From the NCBI GenBank assembly GCA_964415065.1, contig CAYPYX010000008.1, positions 11,270-75,269 on the forward strand: 64,000 nt of DNA, given 5' to 3'. The stretch comes from VMCP01 sp964415065. GTDB taxonomy: Bacteria; Bacteroidota; Bacteroidia; NS11-12g; UBA955. Within the stretch, counting starts at the first letter, position 1. Each line of letters starts with the position of its first letter. Shown here piece by piece: positions 46,108 through 55,087 of the stretch. The notes under the pieces were generated by a model. The model did no database searches, was not told the DNA's origin, and was given only the letters and a program-made list of their open reading frames with translations. Made by a program: the position numbers and the translations under genes.

Positions 46108-47529
46108 ATGATACCAAACGTCGATTTTGAAGAAAATGATGAATATCGTGATCGAGTAGCGACCATCGACGAAAAAGGGAAGCGTAAGTGGGTTTATGCA
46201 TACAAGCCAACCGGGCGTTTTTATAACGCCCGGACCTGGCTTTCTTTGTTTTATCTGATTGTATTTTTCGGATTACCCTGGGTTACCTATAAAGGTGAAC
46301 CTTTTATGCTTTTGAATATACTCGAAAGAAAATTTGTAGTTTTTGGATTTGTTTTCTGGTCGCAAGACTTTTTCTTGTTCGGCTTGACCATGATCCTTTT
46401 TGTGGTATTTATTATTGTATTTACTGTTGCCTTCGGACGATTATTTTGCGGTTGGGCATGTCCACAAACCGTATTTATGGAAATGGTTTTCCGTAGAATT
46501 GAATACTGGATAGAAGGCGATGCTCCCAAGCAAAAAGCACTAGATAGAATGCCTTGGAATGCGGAGAAAATCCGTAAACGAGGACTAAAAATAGCCGTAT
46601 TTTACGCCGTTTCTTTCTTAGTAGGCAATACCTTTCTTGCTTACATAATCGGAGTGGAGGAATTGAAAAAAATCATCTCCGAACCCGTATCTCAACACAT
46701 TGGTGGCTTATTGGCCATGATGGTGTTTTCTGGAGTATTTTTCGGAGTGTACATGTGGTTTAGAGAGCAAGTTTGTACCGTTGTTTGTCCCTACGGAAGA
46801 TTGCAAGGTGTACTCATGGACCGACATTCTGTAGTTGTTGCCTACGATTATATTCGTGGCGAACCCAGAGAAAAGTTGCGTAAAAATACAGAGAGAACAG
46901 CAGGCGATTGTATTGATTGCAATCTATGTGTGAATGTATGTCCTACGGGAATTGATATTCGAAACGGTACCCAGTTGGAATGTGTACATTGTACTGCATG
47001 TATCGATGCATGTGATTCTATAATGGATAGAATCAACAAGCCCAAAGGTCTGATTAAATATGCTTCCGAAACTACGATTGCAGATAACAAACCATTTACT
47101 ATTACCACCCGTTTAAAGGCATATATTGTTCTGTTGGTTGCTCTATTGGGGATTTGGTTGGCGATATTAACCACCCGCAGTACCGTTGATTTTCAAATTA
47201 GAAAAGCTCCAGGACAATTATACACGATCACTCCTGAAGGAGATAAAGTATTTTCGATTTATACCGTTTTGATGATCAATAAGAGTCATAAGGATTTTGA
47301 TTCATTGACATTAAGATCAGAAAATTCGAACTATGAATTGGAGTGGGTAGATAAAAACAATTATCGTCATTTAAAGAAGGAATCCGTACATAATGGAACC
47401 ATTTTTATTCGAATAAATAGGAATAAAATCCAAAACCGTAAAGACGAATTTAAGATTCATCTATACAATGGAGAACATTTGCTAGAATCGGAAAATGTGG
47501 TATTTTTAGCACCTAAACCTAAAAAATAG
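46108..47529 (+). CDS. ccoG: CcoG, polyferredoxin of cbb3 oxidase maturation
   Basis: 473 residues. Membrane helices at about 40-60, 85-110, 165-185, 200-220 and 335-355. The NapH-like cysteine motif CGWACPQTVF, then CTVVCPYGRLQGVL, then two 4Fe-4S motifs (CIDCNLCVNVCP and CVHCTACIDACD). CcoG (FixG, RdxA) is thought to reduce Cu(II) to Cu(I) so that copper can reach the oxidase. The C-terminal 120 residues form an Ig-like beta domain in the periplasm. Last of the close cbb3 group apart from ccoH and the SafE-like gene. Confidence 0.95.
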   Translation: MIPNVDFEENDEYRDRVATIDEKGKRKWVYAYKPTGRFYNARTWLSLFYLIVFFGLPWVTYKGEPFMLLNILERKFVVFGFVFWSQDFFLFGLTMILFVVFIIVFTVAFGRLFCGWACPQTVFMEMVFRRIEYWIEGDAPKQKALDRMPWNAEKIRKRGLKIAVFYAVSFLVGNTFLAYIIGVEELKKIISEPVSQHIGGLLAMMVFSGVFFGVYMWFREQVCTVVCPYGRLQGVLMDRHSVVVAYDYIRGEPREKLRKNTERTAGDCIDCNLCVNVCPTGIDIRNGTQLECVHCTACIDACDSIMDRINKPKGLIKYASETTIADNKPFTITTRLKAYIVLLVALLGIWLAILTTRSTVDFQIRKAPGQLYTITPEGDKVFSIYTVLMINKSHKDFDSLTLRSENSNYELEWVDKNNYRHLKKESVHNGTIFIRINRNKIQNRKDEFKIHLYNGEHLLESENVVFLAPKPKK

Positions 47530-47560
47530 AATTAGCACATTCAAAATTGATTAGGATAAA

Positions 47561-47599
47561 GAGATGTTAAAAATAACGATTTATTCAATTTAACATCTC
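47561..47599 (+). other. Long stem-loop between ccoG and ccoH
   Basis: GAGATGTTAAA (47561-47571) pairs perfectly with TTTAACATCTC (47589-47599). Inside, AATAA can pair with TTATT around a CGAT loop. No T-run follows, so it is probably an RNA-processing or stability element rather than a terminator. Confidence 0.65.
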
Positions 47600-47644
47600 C
47601 TCAAGAAATCAGGAAAACATCCCAAAAAATTAATAGAAAAAAAC

Positions 47645-48079
47645 ATGAACTGGGGAAGATTTATAACATTTATATATGTAGCATTTGTTGCCGGAATCGT
47701 GTACTTAGTATACGGTTCCATGCAACAGGATATCAATTTGGTAGATGAAAATTACTATCAAAAGGAATTGGCATTTCAAAAAGAAATTGAACAATCCAAT
47801 CGAGCGGTTCAATTAAATCAAATTGTTACAGTAGAAGAAACACCCAATGGATATTGGGTAGCAGTGGATTCCGCGAAAGGTTCAAAATTCTCGGCGGATG
47901 TACATTTTTATTGTGCTTCAAGCAAAGAAAAAGACAAGCTGTTCCATTTTAATGATCAAACTGAAGCGAAATGGTGGATTCCCATCAATAAAATTCAACC
48001 TGGCAAATACACGGTAAAAACCAGATGGGTTATTGATGCCAAAGATACTCTGATGCAAGAAACTGCCTTCGAAAAGTAG
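47645..48079 (+). CDS. ccoH: CcoH/FixH-like cbb3 oxidase assembly protein
   Basis: 144 residues. One N-terminal membrane helix (RFITFIYVAFVAGIVYLVYG) followed by the FixH-type motif DINLVDENYYQKELAFQKEI and a periplasmic Ig-like beta domain ending in KYTVKTRWVIDAK. CcoH binds the oxidase during assembly and stabilises it. It stands between ccoG and the SafE-type gene, the usual Bacteroidota order (ccoG-ccoH-safE). Confidence 0.92.
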   Translation: MNWGRFITFIYVAFVAGIVYLVYGSMQQDINLVDENYYQKELAFQKEIEQSNRAVQLNQIVTVEETPNGYWVAVDSAKGSKFSADVHFYCASSKEKDKLFHFNDQTEAKWWIPINKIQPGKYTVKTRWVIDAKDTLMQETAFEK

Positions 48080-48142
48080 AATTAAGGGCAAAAATGGTAT
48101 CAAAATCCACTTGTAAATTCGGGATTCTATAAATTATAAAAC

Positions 48143-48973
48143 ATGGCATTTGCAATTTTAGCCGGTTTGGCATTGGGTATTGCAGGTAGTATGCACTGCG
48201 TGGGTATGTGTGGTCCTTTAGCACTTTTGCTCCCCACCAATCAGCGATTTCCAGGGGCTTATGTGTCGAATGTATTGTATCAATTTGGTCGCGTCATTAC
48301 CTATGTACTTTTGGGTACTTTTTTCGGGGGAATCATGGAATGGCTGGATATACGAAAATTTGAACAGTGGATTTCATTGTCGATTGGAATTGTATTTTTA
48401 TTGATTTGGGCCAATGAATTTTTCAATAAATCGTCGAATTTATTAGGATTTATATCCACTTGGGTGAATCAAAAATTTGCATCCACATTAAGTACAGGCG
48501 GTGCATTCAAATGGTTGGTTGCAGGAATGCTTAATGGACTATTACCCTGTGGTTTGGTTTATGGTGCGCTTTTAGGCTCTCTGGGGATGGGATCCTGGAT
48601 TAACGGAATTTTGTTCATGTTCGGATTCGGTTTAGCTACGATGCCCGCACTCTTAGCGGTAACCTTTACAAAACATTTAATTAATTCGCGAGTAAAACTA
48701 AATTTACAAAAATTGATGCCATTTTGGCTTTTGGTGATGGGAATTTTATTCGTGTTGCGAGGAGCCAATTTGGGAATTCCGTTCTTGAGTCCCAAATTTT
48801 CAAACAGTACCGAAACACACGCATCGTCAAGTTGCTGCGGAGGGAGTTCAAATAAAATCTCTGCAAAATCTAAGCATACTGCAACATCCGAGCATGCTAC
48901 AAAAACTAAGAATCCAGCATCTACATCTCACAAATCTGATTCAAAACCAGCAAGTTGCTGCAGCGGGAAATGA
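48143..48973 (+). CDS. SafE/TauE-type (UreH-like) membrane protein with a Cys-Cys and His tail
   Basis: 276 residues. Seven or so membrane helices of the sulfite-exporter/UreH group: the opening GIAGSMHCVGMCGPLALLLP carries the MHCVGMC motif, and GMLNGLLPCGLVYGALLGS comes later. These motifs are like those of DsbD/CcdA relatives and copper-linked SafE proteins beside cbb3 genes. After residue 222 comes a hydrophilic tail with CC pairs at both ends (ASSSCCGGSSNKISAKSKHT and KPASCCSGK) and several His, well suited to bind Cu or Zn. Probably a metal-supply membrane protein for the oxidase. Its stop overlaps the start of a small Cys-rich ORF (ATGA). Confidence 0.88.
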   Translation: MAFAILAGLALGIAGSMHCVGMCGPLALLLPTNQRFPGAYVSNVLYQFGRVITYVLLGTFFGGIMEWLDIRKFEQWISLSIGIVFLLIWANEFFNKSSNLLGFISTWVNQKFASTLSTGGAFKWLVAGMLNGLLPCGLVYGALLGSLGMGSWINGILFMFGFGLATMPALLAVTFTKHLINSRVKLNLQKLMPFWLLVMGILFVLRGANLGIPFLSPKFSNSTETHASSSCCGGSSNKISAKSKHTATSEHATKTKNPASTSHKSDSKPASCCSGK

Positions 48974-49110
48974 TAGAGGAGTTACATTCAAAATTCCAAG
49001 TTGTGTGGAGGGAGTTGATTGAGGAATTGCATTTAAACCTTCCATTTGATACAGTGGGAAATGACTGCGGGTATTCATGCAAAACTCTCAGTTGTTGTAG
49101 TGGTGAATAA
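48970..49110 (+). CDS. Possible Cys-rich 46-residue protein coupled to the SafE-type gene
   Basis: Translated by hand: ATG 48970 overlaps the TGA of the preceding gene (ATGA), and the frame ends at TAA 49108-49110. The first 30 residues are acidic and helical (MIEELHSKFQVVWRELIEEL); the last 14 contain four cysteines (DCGYSCKTLSCCSGE). The ending SCCSGE nearly repeats the SCCSGK ending of the SafE-type protein. It may be a small copper-binding protein, or the remains of a longer tail cut by an early stop. I do not know any named family for it. Confidence 0.5.
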   Translation: MIEELHSKFQVVWRELIEELHLNLPFDTVGNDCGYSCKTLSCCSGE

Positions 49111-49225
49111 TCGAGAAAAATCCTTCGTAATTGGCCATTGAAACAATTTTTGTTGAACTTTTTGCGAAGTTGCAATTTTAAACTTTATAGCTATATTTGA
49201 TGTACCCCACTTATTTGCAATAGTT

Positions 49226-49936
49226 ATGAGTTTCGAGCACAAAGGTGTTGATTGTAACAATTGTGTAAAACGTTTTAATTCAGTTTTTTGTAAAGCTGAA
49301 AACGACTCAATTGATTGCATCAACGATCACAAGGTCTGCACACCTTACAAACGCGGTCAGAATATTTTCTTGGAAGGAATGCGTCCTCAAGGCGTGTATT
49401 GTGTGAATTATGGCAAAATCAAAGTCTCGAAATTGGGCGAAGATGGAAAGGAACAAATTCTTCGATTAGTTAAAGCCGGAGATCTTTTAGGGTATCGGTC
49501 GCTTTTAGGAGAAGATAAATACTATGCATCAGCAGTTGCCATGGAAGATTCAGGAGTGTGTTTTATTCCGAGAGAACTTTTTTTAGGCATCCTTCAAAAA
49601 GATGGCGTTCTGACCATGGAAATCATGAAGTTGCTTTCCGACGATTTAAGAAAAGCTGAACAGAACATTACACACTTGGCTCAAAAGCCCGTAAGAGAAC
49701 GATTGGCTGAAGCCTTATTGTTTATCAAAGAAACGTATGGATTCGAAGAAGATGGTAAAACCATCGCTCTTAAAATAACCCGAGAAGAATTGGCCAATCT
49801 GGTAGGAACAGCCACCGAAACGGTTATTCGACTGCTTGCAGAATTCAAATCCGATTCCATCTTAGAACTAGAAGGCAAAAAAATCAAAATCGCCTCCATG
49901 GGTAAATTGGTAAAAACCGCCCGCCTAGAAGATTAA
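49226..49936 (+). CDS. Crp/FNR-family transcription regulator with N-terminal cysteines
   Basis: 236 residues. Five Cys in the first 38 residues (10, 13, 22, 31, 38; DCNNCVKRF and later) suggest an iron-sulfur cluster as in FNR, although spacing differs from E. coli FNR (20, 23, 29). The cyclic-nucleotide-binding-like beta barrel follows (YKRGQNIFLEGMRPQGVYCV), then the dimer helix and a winged HTH with recognition helix near LANLVGTATETVIRLLAEF. Such regulators turn on cbb3 oxidase under low oxygen; the palindromes at 38880 and 42110 fit the HTH of this family. TATATTTG at 49192-49199 is a likely -7 box, with GTTG 19 bp upstream. Confidence 0.92.
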   Translation: MSFEHKGVDCNNCVKRFNSVFCKAENDSIDCINDHKVCTPYKRGQNIFLEGMRPQGVYCVNYGKIKVSKLGEDGKEQILRLVKAGDLLGYRSLLGEDKYYASAVAMEDSGVCFIPRELFLGILQKDGVLTMEIMKLLSDDLRKAEQNITHLAQKPVRERLAEALLFIKETYGFEEDGKTIALKITREELANLVGTATETVIRLLAEFKSDSILELEGKKIKIASMGKLVKTARLED

Positions 49937-50063
49937 TTCTACCGGTTTTCCGCTAATGGAGTTTTAAAACAACTCATTATTTCTGATTGGAAGCGTCATT
50001 CTGCTGGTTATCTGAAAATTGAGTATTTACAGCGAAAGTGACCCTCGTAATACAAGATTTTTT

Positions 50064-51317
50064 CTACTTTTTGCTGCTGGAAAACACCAAGTAACCCAAT
50101 GTTGCAGCAGTTACACTCGTAATGATAATGCTCAATTTACTCAAATTGATAAAATCTGGATTCGTGAATGCCAAGTTGGCAACAAAAATAGACATGGTGA
50201 ATCCGATTCCACCCAACATTCCAGCCGCCCACAACTTTTTCATTGAAATATCTTGGGAAATTTCAGCCCATCCAAGCTTGTGACTCAAAACACTCATGCC
50301 AAAAATACCTAATGGCTTCCCTACAAATAATCCGAAGAAAATCCCCAAAGAAATAGGTGAAATCAACTGATCCATCATTTCAACATTGATAAAAATGGCT
50401 GTATTGGCTGCTGCAAACAATGGAAGGATTAAGAATGATACCCAATTAGATAAAGCATGTTCAATCCGATTGGCTAACTTTTTCTCTGCATGGGTTTGAC
50501 GTGGCAGCATAAACGCTAAAACTACACCAGCAATGGTGGCATGAATGCCCGAATGCAGCATCGAAAACCACAATGCAAATCCCAAAATCACATACACCCA
50601 CATATAATGCCAATCCTTTTTATCGGCAATGTATAAAATTGCAATGATGATCAATGAAACGCCCATCCATCCCCAAGAAATTGACTGACCATAAAACAAT
50701 GCGATAATAAGTATGGCACCCAAATCATCGATTATGGCCAATGCGGTTAAAAATACCTTCAACGAAGTAGGTACTTTATTACCCAACAGGCCTAAAATAG
50801 CAATGGCAAATGCAATGTCTGTAGCAGTAGGGATACCCATTCCTGATATCGTTTCAGGTGAATTTGCGTTGAAAACAAAATAAATTAGAGCTGGTACAAC
50901 CATCCCGCCCAAAGCGCCCAAAACCGGTAACATGGCGCGTTTGCGATTCGATAATTCCCCTTCAACCAATTCCCGTTTGATTTCGATACCCACCAACAGA
51001 AAAAATAGGGTCATTAAGCCATCATTTATCCAATCGGTAATGGAATGATGCAAATGAAACCGATGGTCGTTCCAGCCCAATTCCGTTTTCCAAAGCGAAA
51101 TGTAATTGTTACTCCAAATGGAGTTAGCAATGAACAAGGATGCAGCGGTGAAAAGAACCAACAATACTCCAGACGACTGTTGGTTTTGGAAAAATGCCCG
51201 GAAAATATTCGTTATTCTCAATCTGCGGACAGGCGAATTTGGCGTTTCGGTCAGTGTATTTGGGGTATTTGACGATGTTTTTGGATTAGAGGAGGTATTA
51301 TCTTTTTCTGAGGACAT
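50064..51317 (-). CDS. nhaA: NhaA Na+/H+ antiporter
   Basis: 417 residues, 11-12 membrane helices. Family motifs: FFLLVGIEIKRELVEGELSN near residue 90, GMGIPTATDIAFAIAILG (the ion-binding Asp region), LTALAIIDDLGAILIIALF with the DD pair, and GKPLGIFGMS near the end. A charged, low-complexity first 30 residues (SSEKDNTSSNPKTSSNTPN) is a soluble extension. It exchanges sodium for protons at the inner membrane, so helps with salt and pH balance. It stands alone and is divergent from ribD. Confidence 0.95.
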   Translation of the reverse strand: MSSEKDNTSSNPKTSSNTPNTLTETPNSPVRRLRITNIFRAFFQNQQSSGVLLVLFTAASLFIANSIWSNNYISLWKTELGWNDHRFHLHHSITDWINDGLMTLFFLLVGIEIKRELVEGELSNRKRAMLPVLGALGGMVVPALIYFVFNANSPETISGMGIPTATDIAFAIAILGLLGNKVPTSLKVFLTALAIIDDLGAILIIALFYGQSISWGWMGVSLIIIAILYIADKKDWHYMWVYVILGFALWFSMLHSGIHATIAGVVLAFMLPRQTHAEKKLANRIEHALSNWVSFLILPLFAAANTAIFINVEMMDQLISPISLGIFFGLFVGKPLGIFGMSVLSHKLGWAEISQDISMKKLWAAGMLGGIGFTMSIFVANLAFTNPDFINLSKLSIIITSVTAATLGYLVFSSSKK

Positions 51318-51421
51318 AAATTCTGAATTTGGGATAGTTAATTATTGAACTTAGGTAACGAGTTCTTTTTGTAAACACCTCAAAAATAAAGGTTATTTTC
51401 GCAGCAATAACTACTTTTAAA

Positions 51422-52711
51422 GTGAATTACCCGTATTCTGTCGAAGATTTATTGCCTGAGTTCCATTCTGAATCTACGGAATATAACTCACATGAATTCT
51501 TTATGAAACGATGTTTGGAGTTGGCTTTTAAAGGAAATGGTTGGGCACAACCCAATCCGTTAGTAGGGTCAGTAATTGTTCATAATCAACAAATTATAGC
51601 AGAAGGATTTCATCGTAAGTTTGGTGAAAATCATGCCGAACGCATGGCTATTTTATCCTTGGAAAACAAAGAAATATTAAAGCAATCCACCCTGTATGTG
51701 AGTTTAGAACCCTGTTCACATTTTGGGAAAACTCCACCTTGTTCCGATTTAATTATCGAATACCAAATACCCAAAGTGGTGGTGGGAATGTTAGATCCAA
51801 ATCCAGTAGTAAATGGAAATGGTATAAAGCGTTTGAAAGAACATGGAATCGAAGTAGTTGAAAATGTATTAACGGATTCCTGCCGCTATTTGAATCGAAA
51901 ATTCATTGTAAATCAAACTCAGAAACGTCCGTTTATAACATTGAAATGGGCTGAATCTAAAGACGGTTTTTACGCACCCAGTCCCAAAAGAATTCAAAAA
52001 ATCACGGGTTCTACGGCGCAAAAATTTACACATAGATTGCGGCAATCGCATCAAGCCATTTTGGTAGGAATTGGTACCTGGGAACTGGATAAGCCCCAAT
52101 TGAATGATCGGTATTTTGGAGGTCCACAGCCTGTAAAATTAGTTATGACCGAAAACGAATTGTGGTGTTTTACAGAGAGTTTAAAATGGACGGGTATGAG
52201 CACGTATAAACATGATGAACTAAAATTTGATCGTGAAATTCAGCCTCACGCGGAAATTTCTGATGAATTGATGAATTCGTCTAATTGCGACTATTCTATT
52301 CTGAAATTCTATCGAATTCCTTTAACTGGTGCTGAGTTCGAATCTCTGAGTTGCACAAAAGCAGAGTATATCAGTGAATTCTGTTATCAAAATGGTTGGT
52401 ATTCGTTGTTGGTAGAAGGTGGAAGTTCTGTTTGGAATACTTTTCTTAATCAAAATTTGGTCGATGAATTGATTGTGTACAAAAGTCAATCTGTTGTATT
52501 GGGTGTTGGAATTCGCGTACCTAAAATAAACATGAATGATACGTTTCAAACTCCAATTACGGCTGATTTAGATGAATATGAGATAAATTTACAACCGACT
52601 AAATCTTTTTCAAGCTCTATGTCGAATGCAGTTGAAAGCCTATCGTTTAGAGATACACCACCGAGTCAAATTCATTCCGATCAATTAGTTCTTTATAAAT
52701 GGAAAGGCTAA
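51422..52711 (+). CDS. ribD: RibD, bifunctional deaminase/reductase of riboflavin synthesis
   Basis: 429 residues from GTG 51422; ATG 51503 would cut into the conserved start (HEFFMKRCLELAFKG), so the GTG is favoured. The N-terminal deaminase has GENHAERMAIL and SLEPCSHFGKTPPCSDLI, the zinc ligands His, Cys and Cys. The C-terminal reductase starts at RPFITLKWAESKDGFYAP and has the NADPH-region motif SLLVEGGSSVWNTFL. It turns the first pyrimidine of the pathway into the ribitylamino-uracil precursor. No FMN riboswitch is seen upstream, which is usual outside Firmicutes and Proteobacteria. The end overlaps the next gene by 13 nt. Confidence 0.93.
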   Translation: MNYPYSVEDLLPEFHSESTEYNSHEFFMKRCLELAFKGNGWAQPNPLVGSVIVHNQQIIAEGFHRKFGENHAERMAILSLENKEILKQSTLYVSLEPCSHFGKTPPCSDLIIEYQIPKVVVGMLDPNPVVNGNGIKRLKEHGIEVVENVLTDSCRYLNRKFIVNQTQKRPFITLKWAESKDGFYAPSPKRIQKITGSTAQKFTHRLRQSHQAILVGIGTWELDKPQLNDRYFGGPQPVKLVMTENELWCFTESLKWTGMSTYKHDELKFDREIQPHAEISDELMNSSNCDYSILKFYRIPLTGAEFESLSCTKAEYISEFCYQNGWYSLLVEGGSSVWNTFLNQNLVDELIVYKSQSVVLGVGIRVPKINMNDTFQTPITADLDEYEINLQPTKSFSSSMSNAVESLSFRDTPPSQIHSDQLVLYKWKG

Positions 52712-53745
52712 TCCCATTAGTTGCGAGCATTTTATTGTCGACCGGTCTGTTCGCCGTGTTCAAATTTATTGGCAAAAAAGGGTTGCCTCAATTTCCTGTA
52801 ATTATTATCAATTACATTACGTGTTTTGTATTGGGAAATTTAGTGTTGGGAGATCAACATATTCTGCGATTTAAAACTGTTAGTACCGAAGGATTTTGGC
52901 CCTTGTTGTGTTTGGGGATGTTGTTTGTAGGGACGTTCTTCCTCATGGCTAAATCAACCCATGATTCCGGCGCAGCAGCAAGTTCAATGGCTTCGAAAAT
53001 GAGTATGATTATTCCCATAATCGCCTCGGTTTTATTCTGGGGTGAAGCGGTAAGTGTACAAATGATCGTAGGAATATTATTGGCGGTTGCTTCAGTTTAC
53101 ATGATTAGTCGAGTGAGTCCGAATCCCTCGAATTCACATCCCCAAAAATCCTTCAACGTCATTTTGATTTTAGTGTTTTTAGGAAGCGGAATGGTGGATA
53201 CGTTATTAAACGTATTTAAACAATTGAATTACAATGATTTTAACAACGAGCAAAAAGCGGCATTGACCTTCGGTGGAGCCATGATTTCGGGTTTGCTGGT
53301 TTGGGCGGTGAAGCCGAGATTCCCAGATAGTGTGGTTGATTCCAAATACGTGATGACGGAAGAAGGTAATTTTAGTGTACACAATAGCGTTAAAAACGGT
53401 ATCCATTTTGATAAAAATCATGTGGCAAGTAATCATCAGGTAAGTAATTTTGAGAGCAGTACCCCTGTTGGCGAACCGATGCATTTGAATACTCCAACCA
53501 ACTCAAACGTTTTAACCATTGTTTCGGGTATAGTGTTGGGCAGTATCAATTTTTATTCTGTAGTGGCTTTGTACGCAGCAATCGATGCTTTTAAAGAGAA
53601 TACCGCCATACTATTTTCATTGAATAATGTGGGTGTTGTGGTGCTTTCAACCATCGTAGGGTGGTTTTTTGGAGAACGTCCTGTTGCACGTGTTTTTTGG
53701 GGGATGGGATTGGCAATCTTGTCTATATTAGTTTTGGCTTTTTAA
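52699..53745 (+). CDS. EamA/DMT-type membrane transporter
   Basis: 348 residues, about 10 membrane helices in two halves. The first half runs LIPLVASILLSTGLFAVFKF to about residue 140; the second starts at VILILVFLGSGMVDTLL. An unusual hydrophilic insertion of about 60 residues (SVVDSKYVMTEEGNFSVHNS onward, about 210-270) lies between helices of the second half. Typical EamA ends are present (FSLNNVGVVVLSTIVGWFFG). Substrate unknown. It overlaps ribD and ends directly before yigZ, so is in one transcript with both, but nothing in the sequence proves a riboflavin link. Confidence 0.85.
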   Translation: MERLIPLVASILLSTGLFAVFKFIGKKGLPQFPVIIINYITCFVLGNLVLGDQHILRFKTVSTEGFWPLLCLGMLFVGTFFLMAKSTHDSGAAASSMASKMSMIIPIIASVLFWGEAVSVQMIVGILLAVASVYMISRVSPNPSNSHPQKSFNVILILVFLGSGMVDTLLNVFKQLNYNDFNNEQKAALTFGGAMISGLLVWAVKPRFPDSVVDSKYVMTEEGNFSVHNSVKNGIHFDKNHVASNHQVSNFESSTPVGEPMHLNTPTNSNVLTIVSGIVLGSINFYSVVALYAAIDAFKENTAILFSLNNVGVVVLSTIVGWFFGERPVARVFWGMGLAILSILVLAF

Positions 53746-53760
53746 GTGGGTGATTACAAA

Positions 53761-54369
53761 ATGAGTTTATTTTCAGATACTTATGTAGAAATTGAGCACG
53801 CAGCAGAATTTAATCTTCGTGATAAAGGCAGTAAGTTTTTGGCTTACAGTTTTCCAATCCAAAGTGAATCTGAGGTCAAACCACTGTTATTACAACTCAA
53901 AAGCAAATACCCCGATGCAACTCACCATTGCTATGCGTATGTAATTGGACAATCGTCGGAGGCACAGCGGGCTAACGATGATGGAGAACCTTCTAACAGC
54001 GCGGGAAGACCCATATTAAGAGCCATTATATCACAAGAACTTACCAACGTACTTGTGGTAGTAGTTCGATATTTCGGGGGCACGCTTTTGGGGATTCCGG
54101 GTTTGATTTCGGCCTACGGAAGTGCTGCTCAAGAAGTTCTAAAATTATCGGGTAGAGCAGAGAAAATTCAAGAAGAATCGTTTACAATTACTGCTGATTT
54201 TGATAAGGAACAAGAAATTCATTTATTTTTAAAATCATTTGAATTTCGGATTGTTAACCGCGAGTATACGGATCGAGTAACTTACACCGTAAAAATTCGG
54301 AAAAATCAGGTTATGCAGTTTGAGAAAGAGGCGGCAAAAGCATACCTTCTGGAAGTGAAATCTTTTTAG
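53761..54369 (+). CDS. yigZ: YigZ/IMPACT-family protein
   Basis: 202 residues from ATG 53761, which gives the usual opening SLFSDTYVEIEHAAEFNLRD; a GTG at 53746 directly after the previous stop is possible. The IMPACT domain is clear: FRDKGSKFLAY-like RDKGSKFLAYSFP, HCYAYVIG, NDDGEPSNSAGRPIL and VVVVRYFGGTLLGIPGL. A small ferredoxin-like domain follows. Relatives bind nucleic acids or ribosome-linked factors; the exact role is unsettled. Its last 59 bp overlap the end of trmB on the other strand, so both C-termini are encoded by the same DNA. Confidence 0.92.
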   Translation: MSLFSDTYVEIEHAAEFNLRDKGSKFLAYSFPIQSESEVKPLLLQLKSKYPDATHHCYAYVIGQSSEAQRANDDGEPSNSAGRPILRAIISQELTNVLVVVVRYFGGTLLGIPGLISAYGSAAQEVLKLSGRAEKIQEESFTITADFDKEQEIHLFLKSFEFRIVNREYTDRVTYTVKIRKNQVMQFEKEAAKAYLLEVKSF

Positions 54370-55027
54370 ATTCATCACTTTTTACATCTCCAATCACAAA
54401 ACGTACGTATTTAATTTTCTTCCCTTCTTTAAGCCAGATTTGCTCGTAAAACGTCTGAATATTCAAAAATGCTGGTACCGGAATCATGGAATAAATGTCG
54501 TTGATGTTTGCTTGTACATTCAATCCGTCTAAAACACACTGTTCCAATGTGGTTTCGTAAAACAAATCTGAATCCGTTTTCACATTCATCACTGCAGTAG
54601 GTGGCATAATTTTACGATATACATTGAGAAAACGTCCGGAAACCAATCGTTTGTATCGTTTTTGTGGTTGTGGATCGGGGAAGGTAATCCAAGCTTCAGA
54701 CACCTCATGGGTGTCAAAATGTAAATCGGCTTTATCGATTTCTATGCGTAAAAATCGGACGTTGTTTAATCCTTCTTCAATGGCTGTTTTGGCGCCTTTC
54801 CAAAGTCGATTGCCTTTAATATCAACGCCAATGTAATTGACGTTGGGATTCATGCGGGCTAATCCCAAAGCATAATCTCCTTTGCCGCAGGCAAATTCCA
54901 CTACAATGGGATTGTTATTTCCAAATATTTGGGACCATTTCCCTTTGGTATCTGACTTATAATCAAACGTATTGCTGAACGAATCAAATTCGGAAAACTT
55001 TTGCAGTTTATTTTTTCCAGTACCCAT
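54311..55027 (-). CDS. trmB: TrmB, tRNA (guanine-N7-)-methyltransferase
   Basis: 238 residues. S-adenosylmethionine site VVEFACGKGDYALGLA and IGVDIKGNRLWKGAKTA; the family motif WITFPDPQPQKRYKRLVSGRF. It methylates G46 of many tRNAs. Length is normal for the family. The end overlaps yigZ by 59 bp on the opposite strand; divergent from aat by 60 bp, which contains the aat promoter. Confidence 0.96.
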   Translation of the reverse strand: MGTGKNKLQKFSEFDSFSNTFDYKSDTKGKWSQIFGNNNPIVVEFACGKGDYALGLARMNPNVNYIGVDIKGNRLWKGAKTAIEEGLNNVRFLRIEIDKADLHFDTHEVSEAWITFPDPQPQKRYKRLVSGRFLNVYRKIMPPTAVMNVKTDSDLFYETTLEQCVLDGLNVQANINDIYSMIPVPAFLNIQTFYEQIWLKEGKKIKYVRFVIGDVKSDESKKISLPEGMLLPPLSQTA

Positions 55028-55051
55028 TTCACTGCAAAGGAACGCATATTT

Positions 55052-55082
55052 TTTGAGACACCGCAGCGATGACTTACTTTTG
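55052..55082 (+). promoter_or_regulatory. Promoter of aat (TTTG-N19-TACTTTTG)
   Basis: TTTG 55052-55055 and TACTTTTG 55075-55082 separated by 19 bp match the Bacteroidota consensus exactly. The expected transcription start (about 55086-55089) falls at the GTG start codon of aat (55088), predicting a leaderless mRNA. Confidence 0.75.
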
Positions 55083-55087
55083 CATTT

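Noticed and set aside
51318..51421. Possible FMN riboswitch before ribD
   Set aside because: The short AT-rich region shows no FMN-element signatures and contains only weak promoter-like boxes.
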